Shown: positions 1 to 6,546, counted from the stretch's first letter. The stretch: DNA of 6,789 nucleotides from Clostridia bacterium (GCA_029063275.1 JAIDOO010000011.1:1-6789), one strand, 5' to 3'. The notes: generated by a model from the sequence alone, not told the origin. Numbers and translations are program-made.

Positions 1-995
1 GGGTTGTTTTTCTGCCAGCGCCAGGTATCGGTGCACATTTCGTCAATGCCGAGTTTTGCCGACCAGCCCAAATCTTTTTTAGCCTTTTCAGCCGAAGCGT
101 AGCACTCCGCAACGTCGCCCGAACGCCTTTCAACAATTTCGTAGGGGATTTTTTTGCCGCAGGCACGCTCGAACGCGTGCACCATTTCAAGCACGCTGTA
201 ACCCGTGCCCGTGCCTAAGTTGCAAATATGCACACCCTCGCACTTATAGCCTGCAAGAGCGGCAACGTGCCCCTTTGCAAGGTCTACAACGTGGATATAA
301 TCCCTGACGCCCGTGCCGTCGCGCGTGGGATAATCGTTTCCGAAAACCCTGAGCTTTTCCCTTATACCGCTTGCAACCTGCGCGATAAAGGGCATAAGGT
401 TGTTGGGTATGCCCTTGGGGTCCTCGCCGATTAAACCGCTTTCGTGTGCGCCGACGGGGTTGAAATATCTCAAAAGCATAATGTTCCAGTCGCCGTCCGC
501 CGCCTGCAAATCCTGCAAAATGTGCTCAATCATAAGCTTGGTTGCGCCGTAGGGGTTTGTTACCGAAAGACGGCAGTCCTCGGTCAGCGGCAAGCGCTCG
601 GGAACGCCGTAAACCGTAGCCGACGAAGAAAAGATTATCTTTTTTACGCCCGCCCTCTTCATACTGTCCAAAAGCACAAGCGTGCCGTAAACGTTATTTT
701 CGTAATAATCCAACGGTATCCGACAGCTTTCGCCGACGGCTTTCAGCCCCGCGAAATGGATAACGCCTTCCGTTTTGTTTTCCGAAAAAATTTTATCGAG
801 CAGGGCTTTGTCGCGAATGTCCCCCTCGTAAAATTTCACCTTTTTATCCGTCAGCTTTTCTACCCTTTTCAGACTCTCCTCAGAAGAGTTTGAAAGGTTG
901 TCGATTACCGTAACGGAATAGCCTGCGTTTAAAAGTTCCAACACGGTATGACTGCCGATATAACCGGCGCCGCCCGTAACCAAAATATTTTGCAT
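1..995 (-). CDS. galE: UDP-glucose 4-epimerase (GalE), 3' end cut by window edge
   Basis: Cytosolic NAD-dependent short-chain dehydrogenase/reductase-family epimerase that interconverts UDP-glucose and UDP-galactose (Leloir pathway, exopolysaccharide precursors). The 331 visible residues begin [16 protein letters not shown], with the NAD-binding GGAGYIG at residues 8-14. SSSATVYG lies at about 123-130 (catalytic Ser region), and the YxxxK pair is Tyr149/Lys153 in [16 protein letters not shown] and the C-terminal DTWRWQ are also family hallmarks. E. coli GalE is 338 residues, so only a few residues and the stop are missing. Cys298 (in VAECYAS) aligns by eye with E. coli Tyr299 and human Cys307, the residue that gates N-acetylated substrates, so UDP-GlcNAc/UDP-GalNAc activity is likely (inference). 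The start is fixed by the N-terminal Rossmann motif. There is no Shine-Dalgarno, and its own promoter lies directly upstream, 58 bp after glmS. Confidence 0.95.
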   Translation of the reverse strand, partial: MQNILVTGGAGYIGSHTVLELLNAGYSVTVIDNLSNSSEESLKRVEKLTDKKVKFYEGDIRDKALLDKIFSENKTEGVIHFAGLKAVGESCRIPLDYYENNVYGTLVLLDSMKRAGVKKIIFSSSATVYGVPERLPLTEDCRLSVTNPYGATKLMIEHILQDLQAADGDWNIMLLRYFNPVGAHESGLIGEDPKGIPNNLMPFIAQVASGIREKLRVFGNDYPTRDGTGVRDYIHVVDLAKGHVAALAGYKCEGVHICNLGTGTGYSVLEMVHAFERACGKKIPYEIVERRSGDVAECYASAEKAKKDLGWSAKLGIDEMCTDTWRWQKNN

Positions 996-1001
996 AGCTC
1001 T

Positions 1002-1031
1002 ATTATATATATCGTAAAGCCCGTTTGTCAA
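1002..1031 (-). promoter_or_regulatory. Sigma-A-type promoter of galE (predicts a leaderless mRNA)
   Basis: On the minus strand a perfect -35 TTGACA (1031-1026) is followed by an 18-bp spacer and a perfect -10 TATAAT (1007-1002). Six bases (AGAGCT) separate the -10 from the A of the galE ATG at 995, so the expected transcription start coincides with the start codon. It lies in the 58-bp gap after glmS, so galE can be expressed independently of glmM-glmS. No intrinsic terminator is visible in the gap, so read-through from glmS also remains possible. Confidence 0.85.
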
Positions 1032-1053
1032 GCGTTATCGCCTTTAACGGTGC

Positions 1054-2808
1054 TCATTCCACGGTAACCGACTTTGCAAGGTTCCTGGGCTTGTCGGGGT
1101 CGCGGTTTAACGTAACAGCGACCTTATACGCGATAAGCTGGAGCGCTACCGAGGAAATAAGCGGTGAAAGGAATTCGCCGCAGTCGGGAATTTTTACTAT
1201 CGTTGCCCTGTCTTTCAGCTCGTTCGCAATTCCGTCAAGGCAGGTTATCACCGCAACCTTGCCCTTGCGCGAAAGCACCTGCTCCACTGCGTTTTTGCTT
1301 TTGCCCGCAAGCCTTTCGCCGGTTATAACGACAACCGCCGCCGCGTTTTCGTCAATCAGCGCAAGGGTTCCGTGCTTCAGCTCGCCCGCAGGATAGCCCT
1401 CGCTTGGGATATACGATACTTCTTTGAGCTTTAAGCTTCCTTCGAGCGCCACCGCAAAATCGATATCCCGCCCGAGAAAATATACGCCGCTTGAACGTGC
1501 GCACATATCCGCAACTGCCGATATGTCCGTATTTTCAACCGTCTGTGCGCAGAGCGCGGGAATTTGCAGTAAGCTTTCGGTCAAGTCCCGACCGGACAAA
1601 ACGCCCGACAAAAGATAGAGCGCGGCAATCTGCCCCGCGTAGGATTTTGTTGCCGCCACACAGATTTCGGGTCCTGCGGCAACCGGGATAACCACGTCGG
1701 CAATACCTGTAAGCTGTGAGTAAGGCGCGTTGGTTACTGCGACTACGCGCGCTTTTGAATTTTTTGCAAGACGCGCCGCCTCGACGGTGTCGGCGGTTTC
1801 GCCGCTCTGGCTTATCGCAACGACGAGCGTATTTTCGTCTATGACGGGATTTTTATAGCGGAACTCGCCCGCGATTTCAGCCTCGCAGGGGATACGGGCG
1901 AACTGCTCGATATATCTTTTTGCTACCAGTCCGCTGTTGTAAGCCGTTCCGCAACCCGTTAAGATTACGCGGTTTACGCCGCCGCAGATTTTTTTGAGCT
2001 CTCCCTCCGCCGTATGAAAAACTGCGCAAGTGTTGGATATTGCACGCGGCGACTCGCGTATTTCTTTCAGCATATAGTGGGGACAGCCGGCAAGCTCTAA
2101 ATTTGCGGGAGTTGCAAGGTTGGGACGGATTTTTCTTTCTACCGGGTTTAAGTCGTTATCGAATACGCTGATACCCGCGCAATCGATAAGCGCAAAATCG
2201 CCGTCCTCCAAAACGCTTATTTCCCTGCACAGCCCCGCAAGGGCGGGGGCGTCGCTCGCCGCAAAATTTCCGTCCGCGCCGCGTCCGACGATAACGGGAC
2301 TTTTATACTTGACTGCGGCAATGCCGTCATAATCGGTGCATATGACCACTATTGCATACGAACCCGACAAAAGCGAGGCGACTTTTTTCAGCGCGGGCAA
2401 AAGCCCGCCCTCGTAAAATTTATCCAAAAGGCGTACGATAATTTCGCTGTCGGTATCCGATAAAAACTGAACATCGGGAAAATATTTCTGCTTTAATTCG
2501 GTAAAGTTTTCTATAATTCCGTTATGTACTATGGCAAACTTACCTGCCGAGTGGGGGTGGGCGTTTACGTCCGAGGGCTTGCCGTGGGTAGCCCAGCGCG
2601 TGTGCCCTATGCCGACGTTTCCGCTTAAATCGTCCACACAGCTTTCAAGCATTCTCACTTTGCCCTGCCGCTTTACTATTGATAACTGACCCTTTGATAA
2701 GGTGGCTATACCCGCCGAGTCGTAGCCCCTGTATTCAAGTTGTTTTAATCCGCCGTAAATAATATCCGAAGCCCTGCGCCGCAGGGCACAGCCGACAATT
2801 CCGCACAT
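1054..2808 (-). CDS. glmS: Glutamine--fructose-6-phosphate aminotransferase (isomerizing)
   Basis: Cytosolic enzyme that converts fructose-6-phosphate and glutamine to glucosamine-6-phosphate and glutamate, the first committed step towards UDP-GlcNAc. It has 584 residues, slightly shorter than the usual 600-610. The N-terminal glutaminase domain starts MCGIVG with Cys2 as nucleophile, followed by GHTRWATHG (68-76), HNG (95-97) and SDTDSE (117-122). Two SIS sugar-isomerase domains follow: CGTAYNSG (286-293), SQSGETADT (333-341), then KLKE (Glu463) and ELKHG (His479). The C-terminus PRNLAKSVTVE (Lys579) is the canonical family ending. GGAG (2818-2815) lies 6 nt before the ATG. The gene starts 19 bp after glmM stops and so is the second gene of a glmM-glmS operon. 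No glmS ribozyme can fit in that gap. Confidence 0.98.
   Translation of the reverse strand: MCGIVGCALRRRASDIIYGGLKQLEYRGYDSAGIATLSKGQLSIVKRQGKVRMLESCVDDLSGNVGIGHTRWATHGKPSDVNAHPHSAGKFAIVHNGIIENFTELKQKYFPDVQFLSDTDSEIIVRLLDKFYEGGLLPALKKVASLLSGSYAIVVICTDYDGIAAVKYKSPVIVGRGADGNFAASDAPALAGLCREISVLEDGDFALIDCAGISVFDNDLNPVERKIRPNLATPANLELAGCPHYMLKEIRESPRAISNTCAVFHTAEGELKKICGGVNRVILTGCGTAYNSGLVAKRYIEQFARIPCEAEIAGEFRYKNPVIDENTLVVAISQSGETADTVEAARLAKNSKARVVAVTNAPYSQLTGIADVVIPVAAGPEICVAATKSYAGQIAALYLLSGVLSGRDLTESLLQIPALCAQTVENTDISAVADMCARSSGVYFLGRDIDFAVALEGSLKLKEVSYIPSEGYPAGELKHGTLALIDENAAAVVVITGERLAGKSKNAVEQVLSRKGKVAVITCLDGIANELKDRATIVKIPDCGEFLSPLISSVALQLIAYKVAVTLNRDPDKPRNLAKSVTVE
2771..2787 (-). promoter_or_regulatory. 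GC-rich hairpin in the first codons of glmS
   Basis: A perfect 7-bp inverted repeat, GCCCTGC / GCAGGGC with a 3-nt loop, covers nucleotides 22-38 of the glmS coding sequence (codons 8-13). It lies within or just behind the footprint of an initiating ribosome and could damp translation or mark an mRNA processing site. The codons also encode the ordinary ALRRR stretch, so the structure may be a by-product of coding sequence. Confidence 0.35.
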
Positions 2809-2818
2809 AATTCACTCC
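2809..2818 (-). promoter_or_regulatory. Ribosome binding site of glmS
   Basis: GGAG at 2818-2815 with a 6-nt spacer (TGAATT) before the ATG at 2808. It lies just after the glmM stop codon (TAA, 2830-2828), which favours translational coupling within a glmM-glmS operon. Confidence 0.8.
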
Positions 2819-2827
2819 GATTTGAAA

Positions 2828-4153
2828 TTATTTTAATCCGCCGACGATTTTTTTAAGCTTGTCGCAGGCGGCAAGACAGTTTTCGTAATTTTCACCCTCC
2901 GCCATAATTCTTACGACCTCTTCCGTACCCGAGGGGCGGACCACAAGGCGCACGCCAAGATTTTCCGAAATACGTTTTACCTCGTCCGCAAGAGCCGCCG
3001 CGGCGGTTGCCTTATCTTTGACCGCAATATTTACGCTTGCCTGGGGAAAGGATTTGTAGTCCTTTAAAAGCTGTAAAAGATTTTTTTTCTGCTCGATAAC
3101 CGCTTCCATAATCATAATGGCGGTAACCAGTCCGTCGCCCGTCGACTCGTATTTCGAAAAAACGACGTGTCCGCTACGTTCCCCGCCGAGCACCGCGCCC
3201 GTTTTTGTCATCTCGTCGCACACGTTTTTGTCGCCCACGTCGCAGACCGCGCAATCTATCCCACGCGAATGCAAACTTTTTATAAGTCCGCCGTTGCTTA
3301 AAACCGTGCAGACTATTTTATTGCCCGAAAGCTCGCCCCGCTTTTTGAGATAGTCGGCGCAGATATAAAGAATTTCGTCGCCCGTAACAACTTCGCCGCG
3401 TCCGTCTACGCAGATACATCTGTCGGCGTCGCCGTCAAAGGCAAAGCCTATATCCAGCGAATTGTTTTTTACAAGCTCGACAAGTCTTTCGATATGAGTG
3501 GAGCCCACGCCGTCGTTCACGTTTGTACCGTTTGGCGAAACTCCCACGACGTAAGTTTTGGCGCCGAGCGCGTCGAAAACACTGCGCGCAATCTGCCACG
3601 CGCTTCCGTTCGCCGCGTCAAGACCTACGCGCAAACCTTTATAAGAACAGGTCGATAGGGATATGAGATGCCCGATATAGCGGTTGCGCCCCGAAACGTA
3701 GTCGACAGTCCGCCCGATTGCCCCGCCCGAGGCAAAGGGAATTTCACCGAGCTTTCCGTCGATATATTCCTCTATTTTCAAAACCGCGCTCTCTTCGAGC
3801 TTTTCACCTGCGGAGTTCATAATTTTTATGCCGTTATCGAAATATGGATTGTGGCTTGCGGAAATCATTATTCCGCAGTCAAACCCGTCGCAACGGGTTA
3901 TGTAGGATACCGAAGGGGTGGTGGTAACGTGCAGAATATACGCGTCCGCGCCCGACGCGGTGAGCCCCGCCGCAAGCGAGTATTCAAGCATATAGGAAGA
4001 CAGCCGCGTGTCTTTACCTATGACCGCGCGGCATCTTGTGCCCTTGCCTCCGTACATATGACCCAGGATTCTTCCGACTTTATATGCGTGCTCGGCGGTA
4101 ATGGTTACGCCCGCCTCGCCGCGAAAGCCGTCCGTTCCGAAATATTTACCTAT
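2828..4153 (-). CDS. glmM: Phosphoglucosamine mutase, apparent AUA start
   Basis: Cytosolic alpha-D-phosphohexomutase that converts glucosamine-6-phosphate to glucosamine-1-phosphate for UDP-GlcNAc and peptidoglycan synthesis. With the start chosen here it is 441 residues (B. subtilis GlmM is about 448). Motifs in order: GKYFGTDGFRG at the N-terminus; ISASHNP with the phosphoserine at residue 100; the metal loop DGDADR (240-245); GGERSGH (323-329); and the phosphate-binding RPSGTE (406-411). The reading frame is open up to an ATG at 4258, but those 35 extra residues are Cys-rich, unlike the family, and lack a ribosome site. Instead GGAGGTG lies 6 nt before an in-frame ATA at 4153-4151, exactly where relatives have the Met of MGKYFGTDG. 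An AUA start is therefore the best reading. A single-base assembly error (ATG to ATA) is the main alternative. It leads the glmM-glmS operon and is divergent from ktrBA. Confidence 0.96.
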   Translation of the reverse strand: MGKYFGTDGFRGEAGVTITAEHAYKVGRILGHMYGGKGTRCRAVIGKDTRLSSYMLEYSLAAGLTASGADAYILHVTTTPSVSYITRCDGFDCGIMISASHNPYFDNGIKIMNSAGEKLEESAVLKIEEYIDGKLGEIPFASGGAIGRTVDYVSGRNRYIGHLISLSTCSYKGLRVGLDAANGSAWQIARSVFDALGAKTYVVGVSPNGTNVNDGVGSTHIERLVELVKNNSLDIGFAFDGDADRCICVDGRGEVVTGDEILYICADYLKKRGELSGNKIVCTVLSNGGLIKSLHSRGIDCAVCDVGDKNVCDEMTKTGAVLGGERSGHVVFSKYESTGDGLVTAIMIMEAVIEQKKNLLQLLKDYKSFPQASVNIAVKDKATAAAALADEVKRISENLGVRLVVRPSGTEEVVRIMAEGENYENCLAACDKLKKIVGGLK

Positions 4154-4157
4154 AAAA

Positions 4158-4164
4158 CACCTCC
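4158..4164 (-). promoter_or_regulatory. Shine-Dalgarno that decides the glmM start
   Basis: GGAGGTG on the minus strand (4164-4158), the strongest ribosome binding site in the window. GGAGG ends 6 nt before the ATA codon at 4153. No ATG, GTG or TTG in the glmM frame lies at a workable distance: the nearest in-frame GTG is at 4195-4193, upstream of this site. Confidence 0.85.
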
Positions 4165-4192
4165 ATCGGCACTTTTTATCGGTGCGTTTAAA

Positions 4193-4281
4193 CACATATG
4201 AATGTGCGCGGCAAAAAAACGCCGACTGTCTGCAAATACATATGTGCGCAAAACGCATATGCCTTTACGCCCATATGCGTT
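4193..4281. repeat. Cluster of CATATG-centred palindromes in the glmM leader
   Basis: Four CATATG hexamers occur in about 83 bp (starts 4195, 4239, 4256, 4272), and most sit inside larger inverted repeats. These are CACAT-N4-ATGTG (4193-4206), ACATATGT (4238-4245) and AACGCATATG-N10-CATATGCGTT (4252-4281; ten perfect base pairs). TGTGCGC follows two of the boxes. They lie between glmM and the ktrB promoter, about 40-130 bp upstream of the glmM start. They could be operators for a dimeric regulator or structured elements of a glmM leader RNA; the sequence alone does not decide. The 10-bp stem, read on the minus strand, is followed by only a short T run, so it is at best a weak terminator or attenuator. 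Confidence 0.6.
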
Positions 4282-4390
4282 AAAAAGGCAAAAACCGAAT
4301 ACTCCGCTCCGGGCGTACCGTAATAAATCGGGATAATACGCCTATACATATTATGCAAAGCGGGCTTGAAAAGGTTACGGTGATAAAAAA

Positions 4391-4419
4391 TTGACTTTTA
4401 TTTTGCAAATACTTATAAT
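4391..4419 (+). promoter_or_regulatory. Sigma-A-type promoter of ktrB-ktrA
   Basis: TTGACT (4391-4396), a 17-bp spacer and a perfect TATAAT (4414-4419) preceded by an AT-rich stretch. The predicted transcription start is near 4426-4427, giving a leader of about 50 nt before the ktrB ATG. Confidence 0.85.
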
Positions 4420-4426
4420 TAGGGTC

Positions 4427-4468
4427 AGGGTGCGCCTCCCCTCCCCTTCAATTTTTAAAGCGCGCCCT
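4427..4468 (+). promoter_or_regulatory. 5'-terminal stem-loop of the ktrB leader
   Basis: AGGGTGCGC (4427-4435) pairs with GCGCGCCCT (4460-4468) in a 9-bp stem with one G-U pair. The 24-nt pyrimidine-rich loop contains CTCCCCTCCCC. The 5' arm begins at the predicted transcription start and the 3' arm ends 7 nt before the ATG. No Shine-Dalgarno is visible before ktrB, so the structure may protect the 5' end or affect ribosome access. The leader is too short for a ydaO-type c-di-AMP riboswitch. Confidence 0.6.
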
Positions 4469-4475
4469 GAAAACT

Positions 4476-5852
4476 ATGAAGAAAAAACGCAAATTCAAAC
4501 TTTCAATATGGCGGATACTCGCCCTCGGTTATCTGATAACTATGTTTCTGGGCAGCGTGCTTTTGATACTGCCCTTTGCGACCAGGGCGGGCGAGTCCAC
4601 TTCTTATATCGACGCGCTTTTCACAGCCGCGTCCGCCACGTTCATTACGGGACTTGCGCCTTACGACACAGCCACACACTGGACGCTGTTCGGACAGCTG
4701 GTAATGCTGTTTTTGATACAGCTCGGCGGTCTGGGCTTTATGACAGTGGTTTCGGTCATTTTCGTAATGTTCAGACACGGTATGGGTCTGCACGAGCGGC
4801 GTGTTATGATGATGGACGCGGGCGGCGGCAGCACCGTTCTGACGGGCGTCAAAAAACTTGTTATCCGTATTGTGGCGGGCTCGCTTATTATCGAGGCGGT
4901 CGGCGCGCTTCTTTTATGTATAAGGTTTATCCCGCAGTTCGGCGCGCTGAAAGGCATTTACTATTCGATATGGCACTCGGTTTCCGCGTTCTGCAACGCA
5001 GGTTTCGATTTAATGGGTACGGAATTGGTTGACGGAAGCGTAGTTTCCGTTTCGCTGACGAACTACGCGACCGACCCCCTCGTATCCCTGACAATCTGCT
5101 GTCTTATCATTTTGGGCGGTCTGGGCTTTTGCGTCTGGGGCGAGGTTATGGACATAAAATTCAACCTCAAAAAAGCTTCGCTGAATACCAAAGTTATCTT
5201 GATAGTCAACGCCGTGCTTCTTATCGGAGGCACCCTATTATACCTGTTGTTTGAAAGGAACAACCCCTCCTACGCAGGATTTAACTTCGGCGAAAAGCTG
5301 TTGGCGTCATTCTTCAATTCGACCACCGCGCGTACGGCGGGATTTTCCACCACGGCTGTAAGCTCGTTGTCGGACAGCGGGTTTCTTCTGACAATACTGT
5401 TAATGTTTATCGGCGGAAGCTCGGGCTCTACGGCGGGCGGACTTAAAGTGGGAACCTTTGCCGTAATCACTATGGGTATGATAGGAGTGTTCCGGGGACG
5501 GCGGGATATAAATATAGGAAAGCGCCGCATCGAATACTCGTTGCTTTTGCGCGCGCTGGCTATACTCACCGCCTGCCTTATGACGGTTATAATTTCCACC
5601 TTGATTATCTGCGGAGTAGAACCGCACGAAGTCGCGCACTTTGACGACGCTCTGTTTTTAAGCGTTTCCGCGCTAAGCACGGCGGGGCTGGGCACCTGCG
5701 ATATAGCAAGCTTCTGCTGGCTGTCGAAGCTTATTCTGATAATACTGATGCTTGCCGGCAGGGTGGGCGTTCTCACCTTTGCCCTCGCTCTCGGCGAAAA
5801 GAAAACCACGGCTGAAATCAGACGTCCGGTTGAAAATATTTTAATAGGTTAA
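4476..5852 (+). CDS. ktrB: Potassium uptake channel subunit, TrkH/KtrB family
   Basis: Integral inner-membrane subunit of a Trk/Ktr K+ uptake system (458 residues; B. subtilis KtrB is about 445). After a basic cytoplasmic N-terminus (MKKKRKFKLS) come the four membrane-pore-membrane repeats of the family. Their selectivity-filter segments are FITGL (56-60), FCNAGF (172-177), RTAGF (286-290) and STAGLG (401-406), so all four filter glycines are present. GGSSGSTAGG (313-322) matches the intramembrane gating loop region of the third repeat, and GRVGVLTFALAL lies near the C-terminus. The size and a partner with one RCK module favour Ktr over the larger Trk type. The ATG at 4476 fits family N-termini but has no recognisable Shine-Dalgarno. 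It is first in an operon with ktrA, 37 bp apart, and divergent from glmM. Confidence 0.95.
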   Translation: MKKKRKFKLSIWRILALGYLITMFLGSVLLILPFATRAGESTSYIDALFTAASATFITGLAPYDTATHWTLFGQLVMLFLIQLGGLGFMTVVSVIFVMFRHGMGLHERRVMMMDAGGGSTVLTGVKKLVIRIVAGSLIIEAVGALLLCIRFIPQFGALKGIYYSIWHSVSAFCNAGFDLMGTELVDGSVVSVSLTNYATDPLVSLTICCLIILGGLGFCVWGEVMDIKFNLKKASLNTKVILIVNAVLLIGGTLLYLLFERNNPSYAGFNFGEKLLASFFNSTTARTAGFSTTAVSSLSDSGFLLTILLMFIGGSSGSTAGGLKVGTFAVITMGMIGVFRGRRDINIGKRRIEYSLLLRALAILTACLMTVIISTLIICGVEPHEVAHFDDALFLSVSALSTAGLGTCDIASFCWLSKLILIILMLAGRVGVLTFALALGEKKTTAEIRRPVENILIG

Positions 5853-5857
5853 AAATA

Positions 5858-5875
5858 AAAGCGCGGCGGCGCTTT
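5858..5875 (+). promoter_or_regulatory. Intercistronic hairpin between ktrB and ktrA
   Basis: AAAGCGC (5858-5864) and GCGCTTT (5869-5875) form a 7-bp perfect stem with a GGCG tetraloop, just after the ktrB stop. The stem ends 2 nt before the ktrA ribosome site (GGAG, 5878-5881), which stays unpaired. No U-run follows, so it is not a terminator. It could stabilise or punctuate the transcript and help set the KtrB:KtrA ratio. Confidence 0.5.
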
Positions 5876-5889
5876 ACGGAGATAAAAAA

Positions 5890-6546
5890 ATGAAATCTGT
5901 TTTACTTATAGGTATGGGAAGATTCGGTCAGACCCTCGGCGAAAAGCTTTTGAGTATGGGCAACGAGGTTATGATAGTAGACAAGGACGAGGACGTTGTA
6001 AACTCGCTCGCGCCCAAATATACCAACGCGATTATTGCAAACTGCATGAACGCGGACAACCTGCAAGCGATGGATATTCCGTCCTTTAACGTTTGCGTTG
6101 TAACCATAGGCGACGATTTTCAGTCCTCTTTGGAAATTACGTCTATCTTAAAGGACTTGGGCGCGAAATACGTAGTATCCCTTGCCAACACCGAAATCCA
6201 GAGGAAGTTCCTGTTCCGCGTCGGCGCGGACGAGGTAATATACCCCAACAAGGATATTGCCGAAAAACTTGCGGTAAAGCTGAACAGCGGCAACGTTTAC
6301 GATTATATCGAAGTAGATTCACAGCACGCTATTTTCGAAATCGCCGTCCCCAAAAAATGGCACGGCAAAAACCTGATTGAAACCAACCCGCGCGCAAAAT
6401 TCGGACTGAATATTTTGCTTATCAAAAAGGGTAAAAACATCGTGCCCTCACCCGCTCCCACATACACGTTCGAAGAGGGCGATTTGATAATGGTTTTCGG
6501 CAACAAGGAACAAATACTTAACTTTTCAAATAAACATTCCGTCTAA
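5890..6546 (+). CDS. ktrA: Potassium uptake regulatory subunit KtrA (RCK_N + RCK_C)
   Basis: Peripheral cytoplasmic gating subunit that assembles as a ring under the KtrB channel. It has 218 residues, matching single-RCK KtrA/KtrC proteins (about 220) rather than the roughly 450-residue double-module TrkA. The RCK_N Rossmann fold starts VLLIGMGRFG (GxGxxG at 8-13), with Asp31 at the end of the second strand and DEVIYPN at 114-120. The RCK_C (TrkA_C) domain spans about 138-207, with NPRAKFGLNILLIKKG and the closing EEGDLIMVFG. In Bacillota this domain of KtrA binds cyclic-di-AMP, which closes the system. Arg168 in the matching segment is compatible with that, but binding cannot be shown from sequence alone. 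GGAG at 5878-5881 is 8 nt from the ATG. It is second in the operon, the reverse of the B. subtilis ktrA-ktrB order. Confidence 0.93.
   Translation: MKSVLLIGMGRFGQTLGEKLLSMGNEVMIVDKDEDVVNSLAPKYTNAIIANCMNADNLQAMDIPSFNVCVVTIGDDFQSSLEITSILKDLGAKYVVSLANTEIQRKFLFRVGADEVIYPNKDIAEKLAVKLNSGNVYDYIEVDSQHAIFEIAVPKKWHGKNLIETNPRAKFGLNILLIKKGKNIVPSPAPTYTFEEGDLIMVFGNKEQILNFSNKHSV

Noticed and set aside
2393..2408. GCGGGC-AAAA-GCCCGC hairpin inside glmS
   Set aside because: It is deep in conserved coding sequence with no U-run at a useful position and is explained by GC-rich codons.
2809..2827. glmS ribozyme / GlcN6P riboswitch
   Set aside because: The gap before glmS is only 19 bp, and I see no glmS-ribozyme core in the 4154-4390 leader.
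3668..4201. Open frame of 177 codons opposite glmM
   Set aside because: It is antisense to well-conserved GlmM sequence, has no recognisable family or ribosome site, and reflects codon bias.
4154..4258. N-terminal 35-residue extension of glmM from an ATG at 4258
   Set aside because: The ATG lies inside a CATATG palindrome without a ribosome site, the extension is Cys/Arg-rich and unlike GlmM, and it would read across the strong GGAGG site.
4154..4390. A promoter for glmM on the minus strand
   Set aside because: TATTAT at 4338-4333 has only a poor TTTGCA at a 15-bp spacing. No other hexamer pair is convincing, so none was annotated.
4200..4475. ydaO-type c-di-AMP riboswitch before ktrB
   Set aside because: The promoter leaves a leader of about 50 nt, too short for that fold, and none of its conserved segments is recognisable.
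4391..5032. Open frame of 213 codons overlapping the start of ktrB
   Set aside because: It starts at the ktrB promoter, runs in a different frame from KtrB and resembles no family; ktrB explains this stretch.
5270..5809. Open frame of 179 codons opposite ktrB
   Set aside because: It is antisense to the KtrB membrane segments, and its composition mirrors the complementary hydrophobic codons.
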